Assembly: GCA_964430935.1 (NCBI GenBank)
Contig: CAYSHK010000082.1
Location: forward strand, 28,643-92,642
Origin: Thermopetrobacter sp964430935
Lineage (GTDB): Bacteria > Pseudomonadota > Alphaproteobacteria > Rhizobiales > Aestuariivirgaceae
DNA length: 64,000 nucleotides
Direction: 5' to 3'
Part shown: piece by piece, positions 45,167 through 55,324 of the stretch
Position numbering within the stretch: position 1 is the stretch's first letter
Layout of the letters: each line of letters starts with the position of its first letter
Notes under the pieces: generated by a model
What the model was told of the DNA's origin: nothing
What the model saw: the letters and a program-made list of their open reading frames with translations, nothing else
The model's database searches: none
Translations under genes and position numbers: made by a program

Positions 45167-45619
45167 ATGCCTACTTTCGTTCATACCGAGAAGTGCGACG
45201 GCTGCAAGGGTGGCGAGGTCACCGTCTGCATGTACATCTGCCCCAACGACCTGATGAAGCTGGACGTCGAGGGCGAGTTCACCGGCCATGCCATGAAGGC
45301 CTTCAACCAGGAGCCGGATCAGTGCTGGGAGTGCCTCTGCTGCGCCAAGCACTGCCCGCAGCAGGCCATCGAGCTGCGGCCCTTCGCCGACTGGGCTCCG
45401 ATGGGCGGCACCGCCATTCCGCTGCGCACCGACCAGGCCATCATGTGGACCATCAAGTTCCGTGACGGCGAGCTGAAGCGCTTCAAGTTCCCGGCCCGCA
45501 CCACTCCGGTGGGCTCCATCGACCCGTACGGCAACAAGCCGGAGCCGGGCGATCTGGACAGCGAGCTGCTGTTCACCGAGAGCGAGCTGCCGAACATCAA
45601 CCCGGAGCTGAAGGGCTGA
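45167..45619 (+). CDS. aprB: Adenylylsulfate reductase beta subunit (dissimilatory)
   Basis: A 150-residue cytoplasmic iron-sulfur subunit carrying two [4Fe-4S] clusters that pass electrons to or from AprA. Cluster motifs are CDGCKGGEVTVCMYICP and CWECLCCAKHCP. The C-terminal tail (PVGSIDPYGNKPEPGDLDSE, TESELPNINPELKG) wraps the alpha subunit in known structures. In sulfur oxidisers AprBA forms APS from sulfite and AMP; in sulfate reducers it runs in reverse. A strong AGAGGAG ribosome site precedes the ATG. It is followed 110 bp later by aprA. Confidence 0.96.
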   Translation: MPTFVHTEKCDGCKGGEVTVCMYICPNDLMKLDVEGEFTGHAMKAFNQEPDQCWECLCCAKHCPQQAIELRPFADWAPMGGTAIPLRTDQAIMWTIKFRDGELKRFKFPARTTPVGSIDPYGNKPEPGDLDSELLFTESELPNINPELKG

Positions 45620-45729
45620 GGCTTTCGGTCGGGGGGAGACCCCGGAACATCGACGGGAGAGCCGCTTTCAGCAGCGGCGGCTCCATGTCACAGGGAAGAA
45701 CGCAACTGTTTGCATGAGGGAAACAGACT

Positions 45730-47694
45730 ATGAGTGAACCCAGCTTCGGCAATCCCGAAATTGTCGAGATCGAAACCGACATCCTTATCGTCGGCGGCGG
45801 CATGGCCGCCTGCGGCGCCGCCTACGAGGCCAAGCGCTGGGCCGGCGACGACGTGAAGATCACCCTGGTGGACAAGGCCGCCATGGACCGCTCCGGCGCC
45901 GTGGCCCAGGGTCTGTCCGCCATCAACACCTACATCGGCGAGAACGACATCGAGGACTACGTCCGCATGGTTCACGCCGACCTGATGGGCATCACCCGCG
46001 ACGACCTGGTGTACGACGTGGGCCGTCACGTCGACGACTCCGTGCACCTGTTCGAGGAGTGGGGCCTGCCGATCTGGAAGACGCTGGACGACGGCACCCG
46101 CGTCGACGGCGCCACCTGGCAGAAGAAGGGCGGCAAGATGCTCAAGGACGGCGGCAAGCCCGTGCGTTCCGGCCGCTGGCAGATCATGATCAACGGCGAG
46201 TCCTACAAGGTGATCGTCGCCGAGGCCGCCAAGAAGGCGCTGGGGATGGAGAACATCTACGAGCGCGTCTTCATCATCAAGTATCTGCTGGACGCCAACG
46301 AGCCGAACCGCATCGCCGGCGCCATCGGCTTCTCCAACCGCGAGCACAAGCTCTACATCTTCAAGGCCAACGCCATCCTGAACGTGTGCGGCGGCGCGGT
46401 GAACATCTTCCGTCCGCGTACCACCGGTGAGGGCATGGGCCGCGTGTGGTACCCGGTGTGGAACGCCGGCTCCACCTACGCCATGGCCGCGGAGGTCGGC
46501 GCCGAGCTGACCATGATGGAGAACCGCTTCGTGCCGACCCGCTTCAAGGACGGCTACGGTCCGGTGGGCGCGTGGTTCCTGCTCTTCAAGTCCAAGGCGC
46601 AGAACGGCTTCGGCGAGGACTACATCGTCAAGAACGCCGACATGCTGAAGGACTTCTCCCCGTATGACGAGGCCGCGGTGGTTCCGACCTGCCTGCGCAA
46701 CCACGCCATGCTGAAGGAGATGAAGGACGGTCGCGGTCCGATCTACATGGACACCCCGACCGCCCTGAAGGAGCTCTCCGAGACGCTGACGCCGAAGGAG
46801 GTCGCGCACCTCGAGGCCGAGGCCTGGGAGGACTTCCTCGACATGTGCATCGGTCAGGCCTCCCTGTGGGCGTGCTTGAACATCCGTCCGGAGAAGGACA
46901 AGTCCGAGCTGATGCCGACCGAGCCGTACCTGCTCGGCTCCCACTCCGGCTGCTCGGGCATCTGGGCCTCCGGTCCGGCCGACCTGAAGGGTCAGCCCGA
47001 CCACTACCACTGGGGCTACAACCGCATGACCACGGTGAAGGGCCTCTTCACCGCCGGTGACGGTGTGGGCGCCTCCGGTCACAAGTTCTCCTCCGGCTCC
47101 CACGCCGAGGGTCGCATCGCCGGCAAGTCCATGGTCCGCTTCGTGCGCGATCACAAGGACTTCACGCCGACGTTCAAGGAGAGCACCGACGAGCTCGTGG
47201 AGCTGATCTATCGTCCGGTCCGCAACTTCCTTGAGCACAAGGACAAGACCACGGCGATCGACATCAACCCGAACTACATCACGCCGCGCATGTTCCAGAT
47301 GCGTCTGCAGAAGATCATGGACGAGTACGTGGCTGGTGTGGCGACCTACTACCAGACCAACAAGACGCTGCTCGAGGAAGGTCTTAAGTATCTGACCATG
47401 CTCAAGGAAGACGCGGTCAAGATGCGCGCCAAGGACCTGCACGAGCTGCTCAGGGCCTGGGAGAACTACCACCGCGTCTGGGCCGCCGAGGCTCACCTGC
47501 GCCACATCCTCTTCCGCGAGGAGACGCGCTATCCGGGCTTCTACTATCGTGCCGACTACCCCGGCCTGGACGAGGAGAACTGGCACTGCTTCGTCAACTC
47601 CCGCTACAACCCCGAGACGGGCGAGTGGGAGATGAAGAAGGTGGAGTGGGTGCCGCTCGTCGAGCACTCCACGGGCTTCAAGCCCTCCGCCTGA
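45730..47694 (+). CDS. aprA: Adenylylsulfate reductase alpha subunit (dissimilatory)
   Basis: A 654-residue FAD flavoprotein, full length for AprA, interconverting APS with sulfite and AMP. The FAD-binding start is DILIVGGGMAACGAAYEAKR (about 18-37). Characteristic stretches are DRSGAVAQGLSAINTYIG, GLPIWKTLDDGTRVDGATWQ, RFVPTRFKDGYGPVGAWFLL, LGSHSGCSGIWASGPAD and FTAGDGVGASGHKFSSGSHA-EGRIAG. A hairpin (45659-45683) lies in the aprB-aprA spacer and a terminator follows aprA. No aprM, qmoABC, sat or dsr gene occurs in the window. Direction of catalysis is inferred from context, oxidation being more likely. Confidence 0.97.
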   Translation: MSEPSFGNPEIVEIETDILIVGGGMAACGAAYEAKRWAGDDVKITLVDKAAMDRSGAVAQGLSAINTYIGENDIEDYVRMVHADLMGITRDDLVYDVGRHVDDSVHLFEEWGLPIWKTLDDGTRVDGATWQKKGGKMLKDGGKPVRSGRWQIMINGESYKVIVAEAAKKALGMENIYERVFIIKYLLDANEPNRIAGAIGFSNREHKLYIFKANAILNVCGGAVNIFRPRTTGEGMGRVWYPVWNAGSTYAMAAEVGAELTMMENRFVPTRFKDGYGPVGAWFLLFKSKAQNGFGEDYIVKNADMLKDFSPYDEAAVVPTCLRNHAMLKEMKDGRGPIYMDTPTALKELSETLTPKEVAHLEAEAWEDFLDMCIGQASLWACLNIRPEKDKSELMPTEPYLLGSHSGCSGIWASGPADLKGQPDHYHWGYNRMTTVKGLFTAGDGVGASGHKFSSGSHAEGRIAGKSMVRFVRDHKDFTPTFKESTDELVELIYRPVRNFLEHKDKTTAIDINPNYITPRMFQMRLQKIMDEYVAGVATYYQTNKTLLEEGLKYLTMLKEDAVKMRAKDLHELLRAWENYHRVWAAEAHLRHILFREETRYPGFYYRADYPGLDEENWHCFVNSRYNPETGEWEMKKVEWVPLVEHSTGFKPSA

Positions 47695-47729
47695 GGCACT
47701 GCCGGGGCATCCCGGTACACAGAACAACG

Positions 47730-47755
47730 GGCGTCGCCTCCGGGCGACGCCTTTT
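47730..47755 (+). terminator. Rho-independent terminator after aprA
   Basis: A perfect 9-bp stem GGCGTCGCC/GGCGACGCC (47730-47738, 47743-47751) with a 4-base loop, followed by TTTT, 35 bp past the aprA stop. The rest of the 277-bp gap up to 47971 shows no gene. Confidence 0.85.
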
Positions 47756-47971
47756 CCATTCGCGCCACATGGTGTAACACTCGTCCGCGGCGGGAAGGAC
47801 GGGGCCCGCGAGAGGCGCCCCGGACCGCCACCGGCGGAATTGCACGGCATCGGGGGGCGGCATCGCCCGATCCCCTGCAATTTCCCGAATGGACAACCCC
47901 GCCGGACATGACGCGGCATCCGCCGACCGGACATATCCGGATGCGGACGGATTTTTTCAGGAGAGACGACC

Positions 47972-49021
47972 ATGAGTGACCCCAAGGACATCGATCCGCT
48001 TGACGACGATTCCGTGCTTTCGCCCACGTCCTATGAAGACGACGACCGCTGGATGGCGGAGGGTGTCGGCGGTTTCGAGATGCCCGTATTCGAGGGTGTC
48101 CGCGACGAAAGCGGCTCGCCGGTGCAGCCGGTCCAGCTGACTCCGGACACGAAATTCCGCTTCAGCTGCCACAAGGGCGTGAGCTGCTGGAACAAGTGCT
48201 GCCACGGCGCCGACATCACGCTGACGCCTTTCGACATCCTGCAGCTGGCCCGGTATTTCTCCGTGCGCCCGCGCAACATCGTGGCCGATTTCGCCGTGCC
48301 GGCCTTCCACGAGGCCTCCGGCATGCCGGTGCCCAAGCTGGTCATGCGCGGCAAGGACGGCAAGGGCGCCTGCGTCTTTCTGGACGAGGAGGAGGGATGC
48401 AAGGTCTACGAGGCCCGTCCGGCCACCTGCCGCTACTATCCCCTCGGTCTTGCGGCCATGAAGATGAAGGGCCACGAGCAGAAGGAGGAGATGTACTTCC
48501 TGGTCAGGGAGGACTACTGCAAGGGCCATGACGAACCCCGCGAGCAGACGGTCGCGCAGTTCCGCAAGAAGCAGGGCGTGGAACCCTACGACCTGTTCAA
48601 CGAACGCTGGGTGGAGATCCTGATGAAGGCGGCTTCCTGGCGGTCCGTCGGCGGCCCCTACGGCAAGGACATCCCCAAGCCGATGAAGCAGATGTTCTAC
48701 ATGCTCTGCACAGACATCGACAAGTTCCGGGAGTTCGTCTTCACGACGACCTTCCTGGAGCGCTACGATGTTCCCGAAGACGTCGTGAAGGCGTTCGAAA
48801 AGAGCGACGAGACGCTCATGCTCTTCGGTTTCGACTGGATGAAGCACGTCATCTTCGGGGAGGAGACGGTGAAGCTCAAGGACGAGGTTTTCGCCGATGC
48901 CTTCGCCGAGGCCCGGGACAACTGGATGAAATACGGCGAGCTGAAGAACACCTGGAAGTACAAGGGCCGCAAGAGGTCCAGCGGAGGGGAAGAGAATCCG
49001 GAAGACGGCACGGACGGCTGA
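47972..49021 (+). CDS. YkgJ-family cysteine-cluster protein next to aprBA
   Basis: A 349-residue soluble protein with the CxxxxxCxxxCC-type zinc/iron-chelating motif of the YkgJ family: FSCHKGVSCWNKCCHGADI, then LTPFDILQLARYF, CVFLDEEEGCKVYEARP with CRYYPLG, and DYCKGH. The domain occupies about 50-190; the C-terminal ~150 residues are less familiar and charged. AGGAGA precedes the ATG. Proposed roles for the family include metal binding and protein methylation. It has its own terminator. Its position directly after aprBA suggests a role in sulfur metabolism or enzyme maturation, but this is only inference. Confidence 0.75.
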   Translation: MSDPKDIDPLDDDSVLSPTSYEDDDRWMAEGVGGFEMPVFEGVRDESGSPVQPVQLTPDTKFRFSCHKGVSCWNKCCHGADITLTPFDILQLARYFSVRPRNIVADFAVPAFHEASGMPVPKLVMRGKDGKGACVFLDEEEGCKVYEARPATCRYYPLGLAAMKMKGHEQKEEMYFLVREDYCKGHDEPREQTVAQFRKKQGVEPYDLFNERWVEILMKAASWRSVGGPYGKDIPKPMKQMFYMLCTDIDKFREFVFTTTFLERYDVPEDVVKAFEKSDETLMLFGFDWMKHVIFGEETVKLKDEVFADAFAEARDNWMKYGELKNTWKYKGRKRSSGGEENPEDGTDG

Positions 49022-49047
49022 CCTCCCATACTTTCCGGATGGCATTC

Positions 49048-49078
49048 GGGGCCGGGAAGATGCTTTCCGGCCCCTTTT
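49048..49078 (+). terminator. Terminator after the YkgJ-family gene
   Basis: An 11-bp stem with one G-T pair (49048-49058 with 49064-49074) followed by TTTT, 27 bp past the stop and before the convergent hypothetical. Confidence 0.75.
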
Positions 49079-49093
49079 CCATGTCCGGAAATC

Positions 49094-49639
49094 TCAGTCC
49101 TTCCCGACGGGCCAGGGAATGTCCTCATGGCCTCCGTGATCGTAGGGCTGATATTTTCTCCGGACCTTCTTCAGGATTTCGGTCGTCTTCCGGTGCCAGT
49201 CGCCATCGACGGCGCTGACGCCTCCGTCCCTGGTGCCTTCATCGGCGAATGCCAGGATCTTTTCCGCCTTGACCATGCGCTGGCGTGCGTATTCGACGAT
49301 CTGCGGCCAGCACGGGCCGGCCTTTCTCGGGCGCATCTCGCGCACGCCGCGCTCGATGTTCGCTGCCACCTCCACCTGCAGGAGGATCCAGGCCTGGAAT
49401 TCGCGATCCCGGATGTCCCGAACCCTGTCGAAGGCCTCGCGCCATTGCTGCGAACGCTTCAACCGCTCGCGTGTCGGAAACGGGTGGGCCTCCAGGAGGC
49501 TGTGTATCAACCGCCATTTCTCCACCTCCCGACGGCAGGCCTCGAGATAATCCACGGAATCCCCGCTTTCCTGCGCATCGACGATCTCGTTGATCCTGCG
49601 CAGAATTTCCCGGCTTGCCGGCGTTCGGAACATTGTCAT
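49094..49639 (-). CDS. Hypothetical protein adjacent to aprBA
   Basis: 181 residues, soluble, strongly charged and with several tryptophans (EKWRLIHSLLEAHPFPTRER, QQWREAFDRVRDIRDREFQA, CWPQIVEYARQRM, DWHRKTTEILKKVRRKYQPY). It is predicted to be mostly helical, with no signal peptide or membrane segment. I recognise no family. ATGs at 49639 and 49633 are both possible and neither has a clear ribosome site. An FNR-like box lies 10 bp upstream. It is convergent with the YkgJ-family gene. Confidence 0.62.
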   Translation of the reverse strand: MTMFRTPASREILRRINEIVDAQESGDSVDYLEACRREVEKWRLIHSLLEAHPFPTRERLKRSQQWREAFDRVRDIRDREFQAWILLQVEVAANIERGVREMRPRKAGPCWPQIVEYARQRMVKAEKILAFADEGTRDGGVSAVDGDWHRKTTEILKKVRRKYQPYDHGGHEDIPWPVGKD

Positions 49640-49648
49640 GGCGAAAAT

Positions 49649-49662
49649 CTGATCTGCATCAT
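49649..49662 (-). promoter_or_regulatory. Degenerate FNR-like box upstream of the apr-linked hypothetical
   Basis: CTGATCTGCATCAT matches 8 of the 10 informative positions of TTGAT-N4-ATCAA. It is very close to the start codon of the minus-strand gene; the divergent phosphoesterase starts 75 bp away. Confidence 0.35.
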
Positions 49663-49736
49663 GTCTGCATCTTCCAATCTAGGCCCGTGGCGGCTAGATG
49701 TGAAGCGCAATACGCCCATCTTGCGGAAAGCACGCC

Positions 49737-50498
49737 ATGATCATCGCGCAGATCTCGGATACGCACATCTCCGTCCCTCCCGTCTCCGGCGCCGACCGGG
49801 AGGGCGATCTGGCCCGCGTCATCACCGACATCCACACCCGCCGAAAGCGGCCGGATCTGGTCGTCCACACCGGCGACGCCTCCAACTACGGGCGTCCGGA
49901 GGAATATGCCGTGCTGCGCCGCATCATGGACACTCTGGACATTCCATGGATCATCCTGCCCGGAAACCGGGACAACCGCGCCCATATGCGCGAAGCGTTC
50001 GGCGACCAGCCCTGGATGCCGCCGGGCCGCGACGACCCGCTCGACTTCGCGCTGGACGATTTCGCCGTGCGCATCGCCGCCTTCGACAGCAAGGGGCCGC
50101 GCACGAACAAGGGATGGGCCGACACGGAGAGGCTATCCGCCCTTTCGGCGCTGCTGGAGGCCGGATCGGGACGGCCGACGGTTCTGGCCATGCACCATCC
50201 CCCCTTCGCCATGCGCTACGCGAAGGATCCGCACCAGTTCGCCGACTGGAGCCACGCGGAGCGCCTTGCCGACGTGGTGCGCCGCCGCGCCTGCGTGAAG
50301 CTGCTGCTCACGGGGCACTCGCACAGGCTCGCGGAAAGCCATATCGGAAACGCGCCGGCCTTCACCATGCCGTCGGTGGCGACGGACCTGCGCAAGGGCG
50401 AATTCCGCGCCGCCCTGGCCCGCCATCCCGCCTACATGCTCTACGAACTGGACGACGCCGGAGAGCTGGTGCACCACGAACTGCGGATCGTGGACTGA
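49737..50498 (+). CDS. Class III metallophosphoesterase (CpdA-like)
   Basis: A 253-residue calcineurin-type phosphoesterase. Metal-binding motifs run in order: QISDTHIS (D-x-H), VVHTGDASNYG (GD), LPGNRDNRAHM (GNxD, here GNRD), AMHHPPFAM (H) and LLTGHSHRLAES (GHxH). The architecture fits cAMP phosphodiesterase CpdA and relatives that act on cyclic nucleotides or phosphodiesters; the substrate is not determined by sequence. The gene is convergent with ccoS with no bases between the two stop codons. Confidence 0.85.
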   Translation: MIIAQISDTHISVPPVSGADREGDLARVITDIHTRRKRPDLVVHTGDASNYGRPEEYAVLRRIMDTLDIPWIILPGNRDNRAHMREAFGDQPWMPPGRDDPLDFALDDFAVRIAAFDSKGPRTNKGWADTERLSALSALLEAGSGRPTVLAMHHPPFAMRYAKDPHQFADWSHAERLADVVRRRACVKLLLTGHSHRLAESHIGNAPAFTMPSVATDLRKGEFRAALARHPAYMLYELDDAGELVHHELRIVD

Positions 50499-50511
50499 TC
50501 AGTCCACGATC
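50486..50511. repeat. Perfect 26-bp palindrome spanning two convergent stop codons
   Basis: An uninterrupted palindrome with an 11-bp stem around a central GATC. It contains the last codons (ATC GTG GAC TGA) of both the phosphoesterase (plus) and ccoS (minus), so both proteins end Ile-Val-Asp. It could act as a bidirectional transcript end, though no T-tract follows. Confidence 0.8.
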
Positions 50512-50653
50512 GGCCTGTCGTCGTCATCGTCGAGGATGCGCAGGGCCTCCCCGTCCAGATCCTCGTACTGACCGGACCTCAGCGACCAGATGAAGGCGCC
50601 GAGCCCGAGCAGCCCGAGGAACAGGGCGATGGGTATGAGATAGAGCAGAACGC

Positions 50654-50657
<4 letters not shown>
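50499..50657 (-). CDS. ccoS: cbb3-type cytochrome oxidase assembly protein CcoS
   Basis: A 52-residue single-pass membrane protein, MSVLLYLIPIALFLGLLGLG at the start with the helix at about 4-26, then SLRSGQYEDLDGEALRILDD and a run of Asp. This size and the YEDLDGEALRIL motif are typical of CcoS, required for cofactor insertion into the cbb3 oxidase. Its ATG overlaps the ccoI stop by 4 bp. Confidence 0.93.
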
Positions 50658-52942
<2,285 letters not shown>

Positions 52943-52954
52943 TGCTCGACCGCC

Positions 52955-53443
52955 TCACTTGGGCTCGACGATGAATTGCGCCTCGGAGCGCCACACCATT
53001 TCGGGACCGCGGAAGAAGCGGGTCTCGATACGCCAGCCACCGTTTCCGAGTTCCTGCGTCGTCTCGTAGACGCCGATCTTCCGCTCCTGGAGATCCACCG
53101 TGAAATCCTCGCGGTTCCCCGCCGGGCGGCCCAGCGTCGCCACCGCCCGCAGGCCCGTGACGGGACGCCCGTTCCTGTCCACCAGGGACACCGCGATACG
53201 TCCGTCCGGCTCGATGAGCACGGTGGACTTCCATCCCTTGGCCAGCATGGCGCGGGCCTTCGCAGCCTCCCTGTTGAACTTGATGGAGGCCTCGTAGCCG
53301 TTTCCGGGAAGCTTGCCGGTCCAGCTCCTGTTGGACTGGTAGACGAGCAGAATGTTGGCGGCGAAGATCACGCCGAAGAAGGCCGCGAGCATGAGGAAGA
53401 CATGCCGGCCGGTCAGTCGGAATTCCTTTTCTGCCTGTGGCAT
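52955..53443 (-). CDS. fixH: FixH family protein (cbb3 assembly)
   Basis: 162 residues with one N-terminal membrane helix (HVFLMLAAFFGVIFAANILL, about 14-33) and a periplasmic beta domain. Family features are FNREAAKARAMLAKGWKS, RIAVSLVDRNGRPVTGL and ATLGRPAGNREDF. FixH works with CcoI/CcoG in copper delivery to the oxidase. It lies 60 bp after ccoG, the gap being occupied by a hairpin. Confidence 0.9.
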   Translation of the reverse strand: MPQAEKEFRLTGRHVFLMLAAFFGVIFAANILLVYQSNRSWTGKLPGNGYEASIKFNREAAKARAMLAKGWKSTVLIEPDGRIAVSLVDRNGRPVTGLRAVATLGRPAGNREDFTVDLQERKIGVYETTQELGNGGWRIETRFFRGPEMVWRSEAQFIVEPK

Positions 53444-53466
53444 GTGCTCCGTTCCCTCGATATGAC

Positions 53467-53491
53467 GCGGGGAAGGATCGCCCTTCCCCGC
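53467..53491 (-). repeat. Intercistronic hairpin between ccoG and fixH
   Basis: A perfect 10-bp stem GCGGGGAAGG/CCTTCCCCGC with a 5-base loop. No T-tract follows on the minus strand, so it may be a processing or attenuation element rather than a terminator. Confidence 0.45.
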
Positions 53492-53502
53492 CCCATGTTA
53501 GG

Positions 53503-55014
53503 CTATTTCTTCGGTGCTTCAAAGATGGCTTTCTTCTGTGCCGTCTCCTCCGGCTTGCCATCCTTGCCCAGCGCCTCGATGCGGAAGGCGAACTCCTGAT
53601 GCTGCGAGGTCAGCTTTCCGGGATCCGCCGTCACGTAGACCTTCAGCGTGCGCGCCTTGTTGCTCTCCACCGGCACGTCGAAGCTGCGGGCGGGAGGCTT
53701 GTCGATGCCGTTGATGGTCATCCTGGCCCCTTCAAGACCGACGATGGAGACGCGGAAGGTCCGCGGCTCGAGCTGCATATTCAGCAGGCGGAGCGTATAG
53801 CCGTTGCGGATTTCGCCGCTGGAAAGCTGCACGAACAGCGGATTGCGGTCGTGCACCACGTTGATCTGCAGCCGGTCGCGGAATGTCAGATGCAGGAAGA
53901 TGCCCAGACCGATCAGCGTCCACACGGTGAGATAGACAATGGTGCGTGGACGGATGAAGCTGCGCCACGTGAAGTTGACGTCCTTGCCCGTGACGTGATC
54001 GTTGTAGGTCTTCACGTTTGTGTAGGCGATCAGCCCCTTCGGCTTGCCGATCTTCTCCATCACCGAATCGCATGCGTCGATGCACAGGGCGCAGGTGATG
54101 CAGGCGAGCTGCTGGCCGTCGCGGATGTCGATGCCGGTCGGGCAGACGGCATGGCACAGGCCGCAGTCGATGCAGTCGCCGTACTGGATTTCCGGATGCT
54201 TCTTGTGGTCGCGCTTGGAGCCGCGCGGCTCTCCCCGCCAGTCGTTGTAGGTCACCGTGAGGGTGTCCTCGTCGACCATAGCGCCCTGGATGCGCGGCCA
54301 GGGGCACATGTAGATGCAGACCTGCTCGCGCATGAAGCCCGCGAAGACCAGCGTGATGGTGCCCATGATGGCGATGGTGGAATAGGCGACGGACGGCGCC
54401 CGGCCGGTGAAGACCTCCTTGAAGAGCGTCGGCGCGTCGGCGAAGTAGAGGATGAAGGTCAGCGACGTACCGTAGGCTATGATGGCCCAGATGGCGTACT
54501 TCAGCGCCCGCTTCAGGATCTTCTCCGTCGTCCAGGGCGCCTTATCCAGTCGCATCTGGGCGTTGCGGTCGCCCTCGATGAGCCGGTCGACGTGCATGAA
54601 CAGATCCGTCCAGACGGTCTGCCAGCAGCCGTAGCCGCACCAGGCGCGGCCGAACATGGCCGTAAGGATGAACAGGCCGATGCCCGCCATGATGAGCAGA
54701 CCGGCGATGTAGTAGAATTCCTGCGGCCAGATCTCGATCCAGAAGAAATAGAAGCGGCGATGCGCCAGATCGACGAGCACGGCCTGGTCGGGCAGCCCCG
54801 GTCCACGGTCCCATCGCAGCCAGGGCGTGACGAAGTAGACGAGCAGGGCGATTATGGCGAACGTGCTCTTCAGTCGGCGGAACTTTCCGCTGACGGCCTT
54901 CGGAAAGACCTTCTTGCGCGCCGCGTAGAGCTTGCCCGGCTTCGACTGGTCATGCGGCTGCTTCTGGCTTGCGGTTTTCGAGTCCTTCTTGACGGTATTG
55001 ACGACTTCGACCAT
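53503..55014 (-). CDS. ccoG: Cytochrome c oxidase accessory protein CcoG (polyferredoxin)
   Basis: A 503-residue membrane iron-sulfur protein that reduces copper during cbb3 maturation. Several helices carry RAWCGYGCWQTVWTD and REQVCIYMCPWPRIQGAM. Two ferredoxin-type clusters follow: CIDCGLCHAVCPTGIDIRDG and CITCALCIDACDSVMEKIG. The C-terminal Ig-like periplasmic domain contains NGYTLRLLNMQLEPRTF. The ATG at 55014 (MVEVVNTVKK) is preferred over an upstream in-frame ATG that would add 26 non-conserved residues. An FNR-like box is ~140 bp upstream. Confidence 0.94.
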   Translation of the reverse strand: MVEVVNTVKKDSKTASQKQPHDQSKPGKLYAARKKVFPKAVSGKFRRLKSTFAIIALLVYFVTPWLRWDRGPGLPDQAVLVDLAHRRFYFFWIEIWPQEFYYIAGLLIMAGIGLFILTAMFGRAWCGYGCWQTVWTDLFMHVDRLIEGDRNAQMRLDKAPWTTEKILKRALKYAIWAIIAYGTSLTFILYFADAPTLFKEVFTGRAPSVAYSTIAIMGTITLVFAGFMREQVCIYMCPWPRIQGAMVDEDTLTVTYNDWRGEPRGSKRDHKKHPEIQYGDCIDCGLCHAVCPTGIDIRDGQQLACITCALCIDACDSVMEKIGKPKGLIAYTNVKTYNDHVTGKDVNFTWRSFIRPRTIVYLTVWTLIGLGIFLHLTFRDRLQINVVHDRNPLFVQLSSGEIRNGYTLRLLNMQLEPRTFRVSIVGLEGARMTINGIDKPPARSFDVPVESNKARTLKVYVTADPGKLTSQHQEFAFRIEALGKDGKPEETAQKKAIFEAPKK

Positions 55015-55154
55015 GGCTCGCGCCCCTGTGAGTTCCTGATCCGCCGCGCATCCCGCGGCTTCCGTGGGCCCAGAATGACCCTGCAATTTCAAATGGATAA
55101 ATGTATCGGCCGCAGCACGAACGGCCCTGATGGCAACTTGCCGGAATGGAAAAA

Positions 55155-55168
55155 TTGATCTGTGACAA
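55155..55168 (-). promoter_or_regulatory. FNR-like box upstream of ccoG
   Basis: TTGATCTGTGACAA has a perfect left half and a 3-of-5 right half relative to TTGAT-N4-ATCAA. It is located between the ccoP terminator and the ccoG start. Confidence 0.45.
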
Positions 55169-55252
55169 TGTTACTTCGACACCGCCGGCGATCGTGTTCG
55201 GAGACAACTTGCCGCGCGACATTTCCGCCTTATGGAAGAACGCCCTTCCTTC

Positions 55253-55284
55253 ATGAAACGGGGATGGCGCCGGGCGCCATCCCC
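55253..55284 (-). terminator. Terminator after ccoP
   Basis: A perfect 12-bp stem GGGGATGGCGCC/GGCGCCATCCCC (55260-55271, 55273-55284). On the minus strand it is followed by GTTTCATG, 41 bp past the ccoP stop. Confidence 0.7.
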
Positions 55285-55324
55285 ATCGTCTCGTGTTTCC
55301 GCCGCATGGCGGACGCCACCGGCG

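Larger units (their letters stand above)
55015..55324 (-). other. ccoP-ccoG intergenic region, 310 bp
   Basis: The region holds the ccoNOQP terminator (55253-55284), an FNR-like box (55155-55168) and an AT-rich stretch near 55085-55105 likely to contain the ccoG promoter. No coding sequence is evident. The ccoGHIS genes therefore form a second transcription unit. Confidence 0.55.

Noticed and set aside
45043..45465. 140-codon frame overlapping aprB in another frame
   Set aside because: Its body is an out-of-frame reading of aprB, which has clear ferredoxin motifs and its own strong ribosome site.
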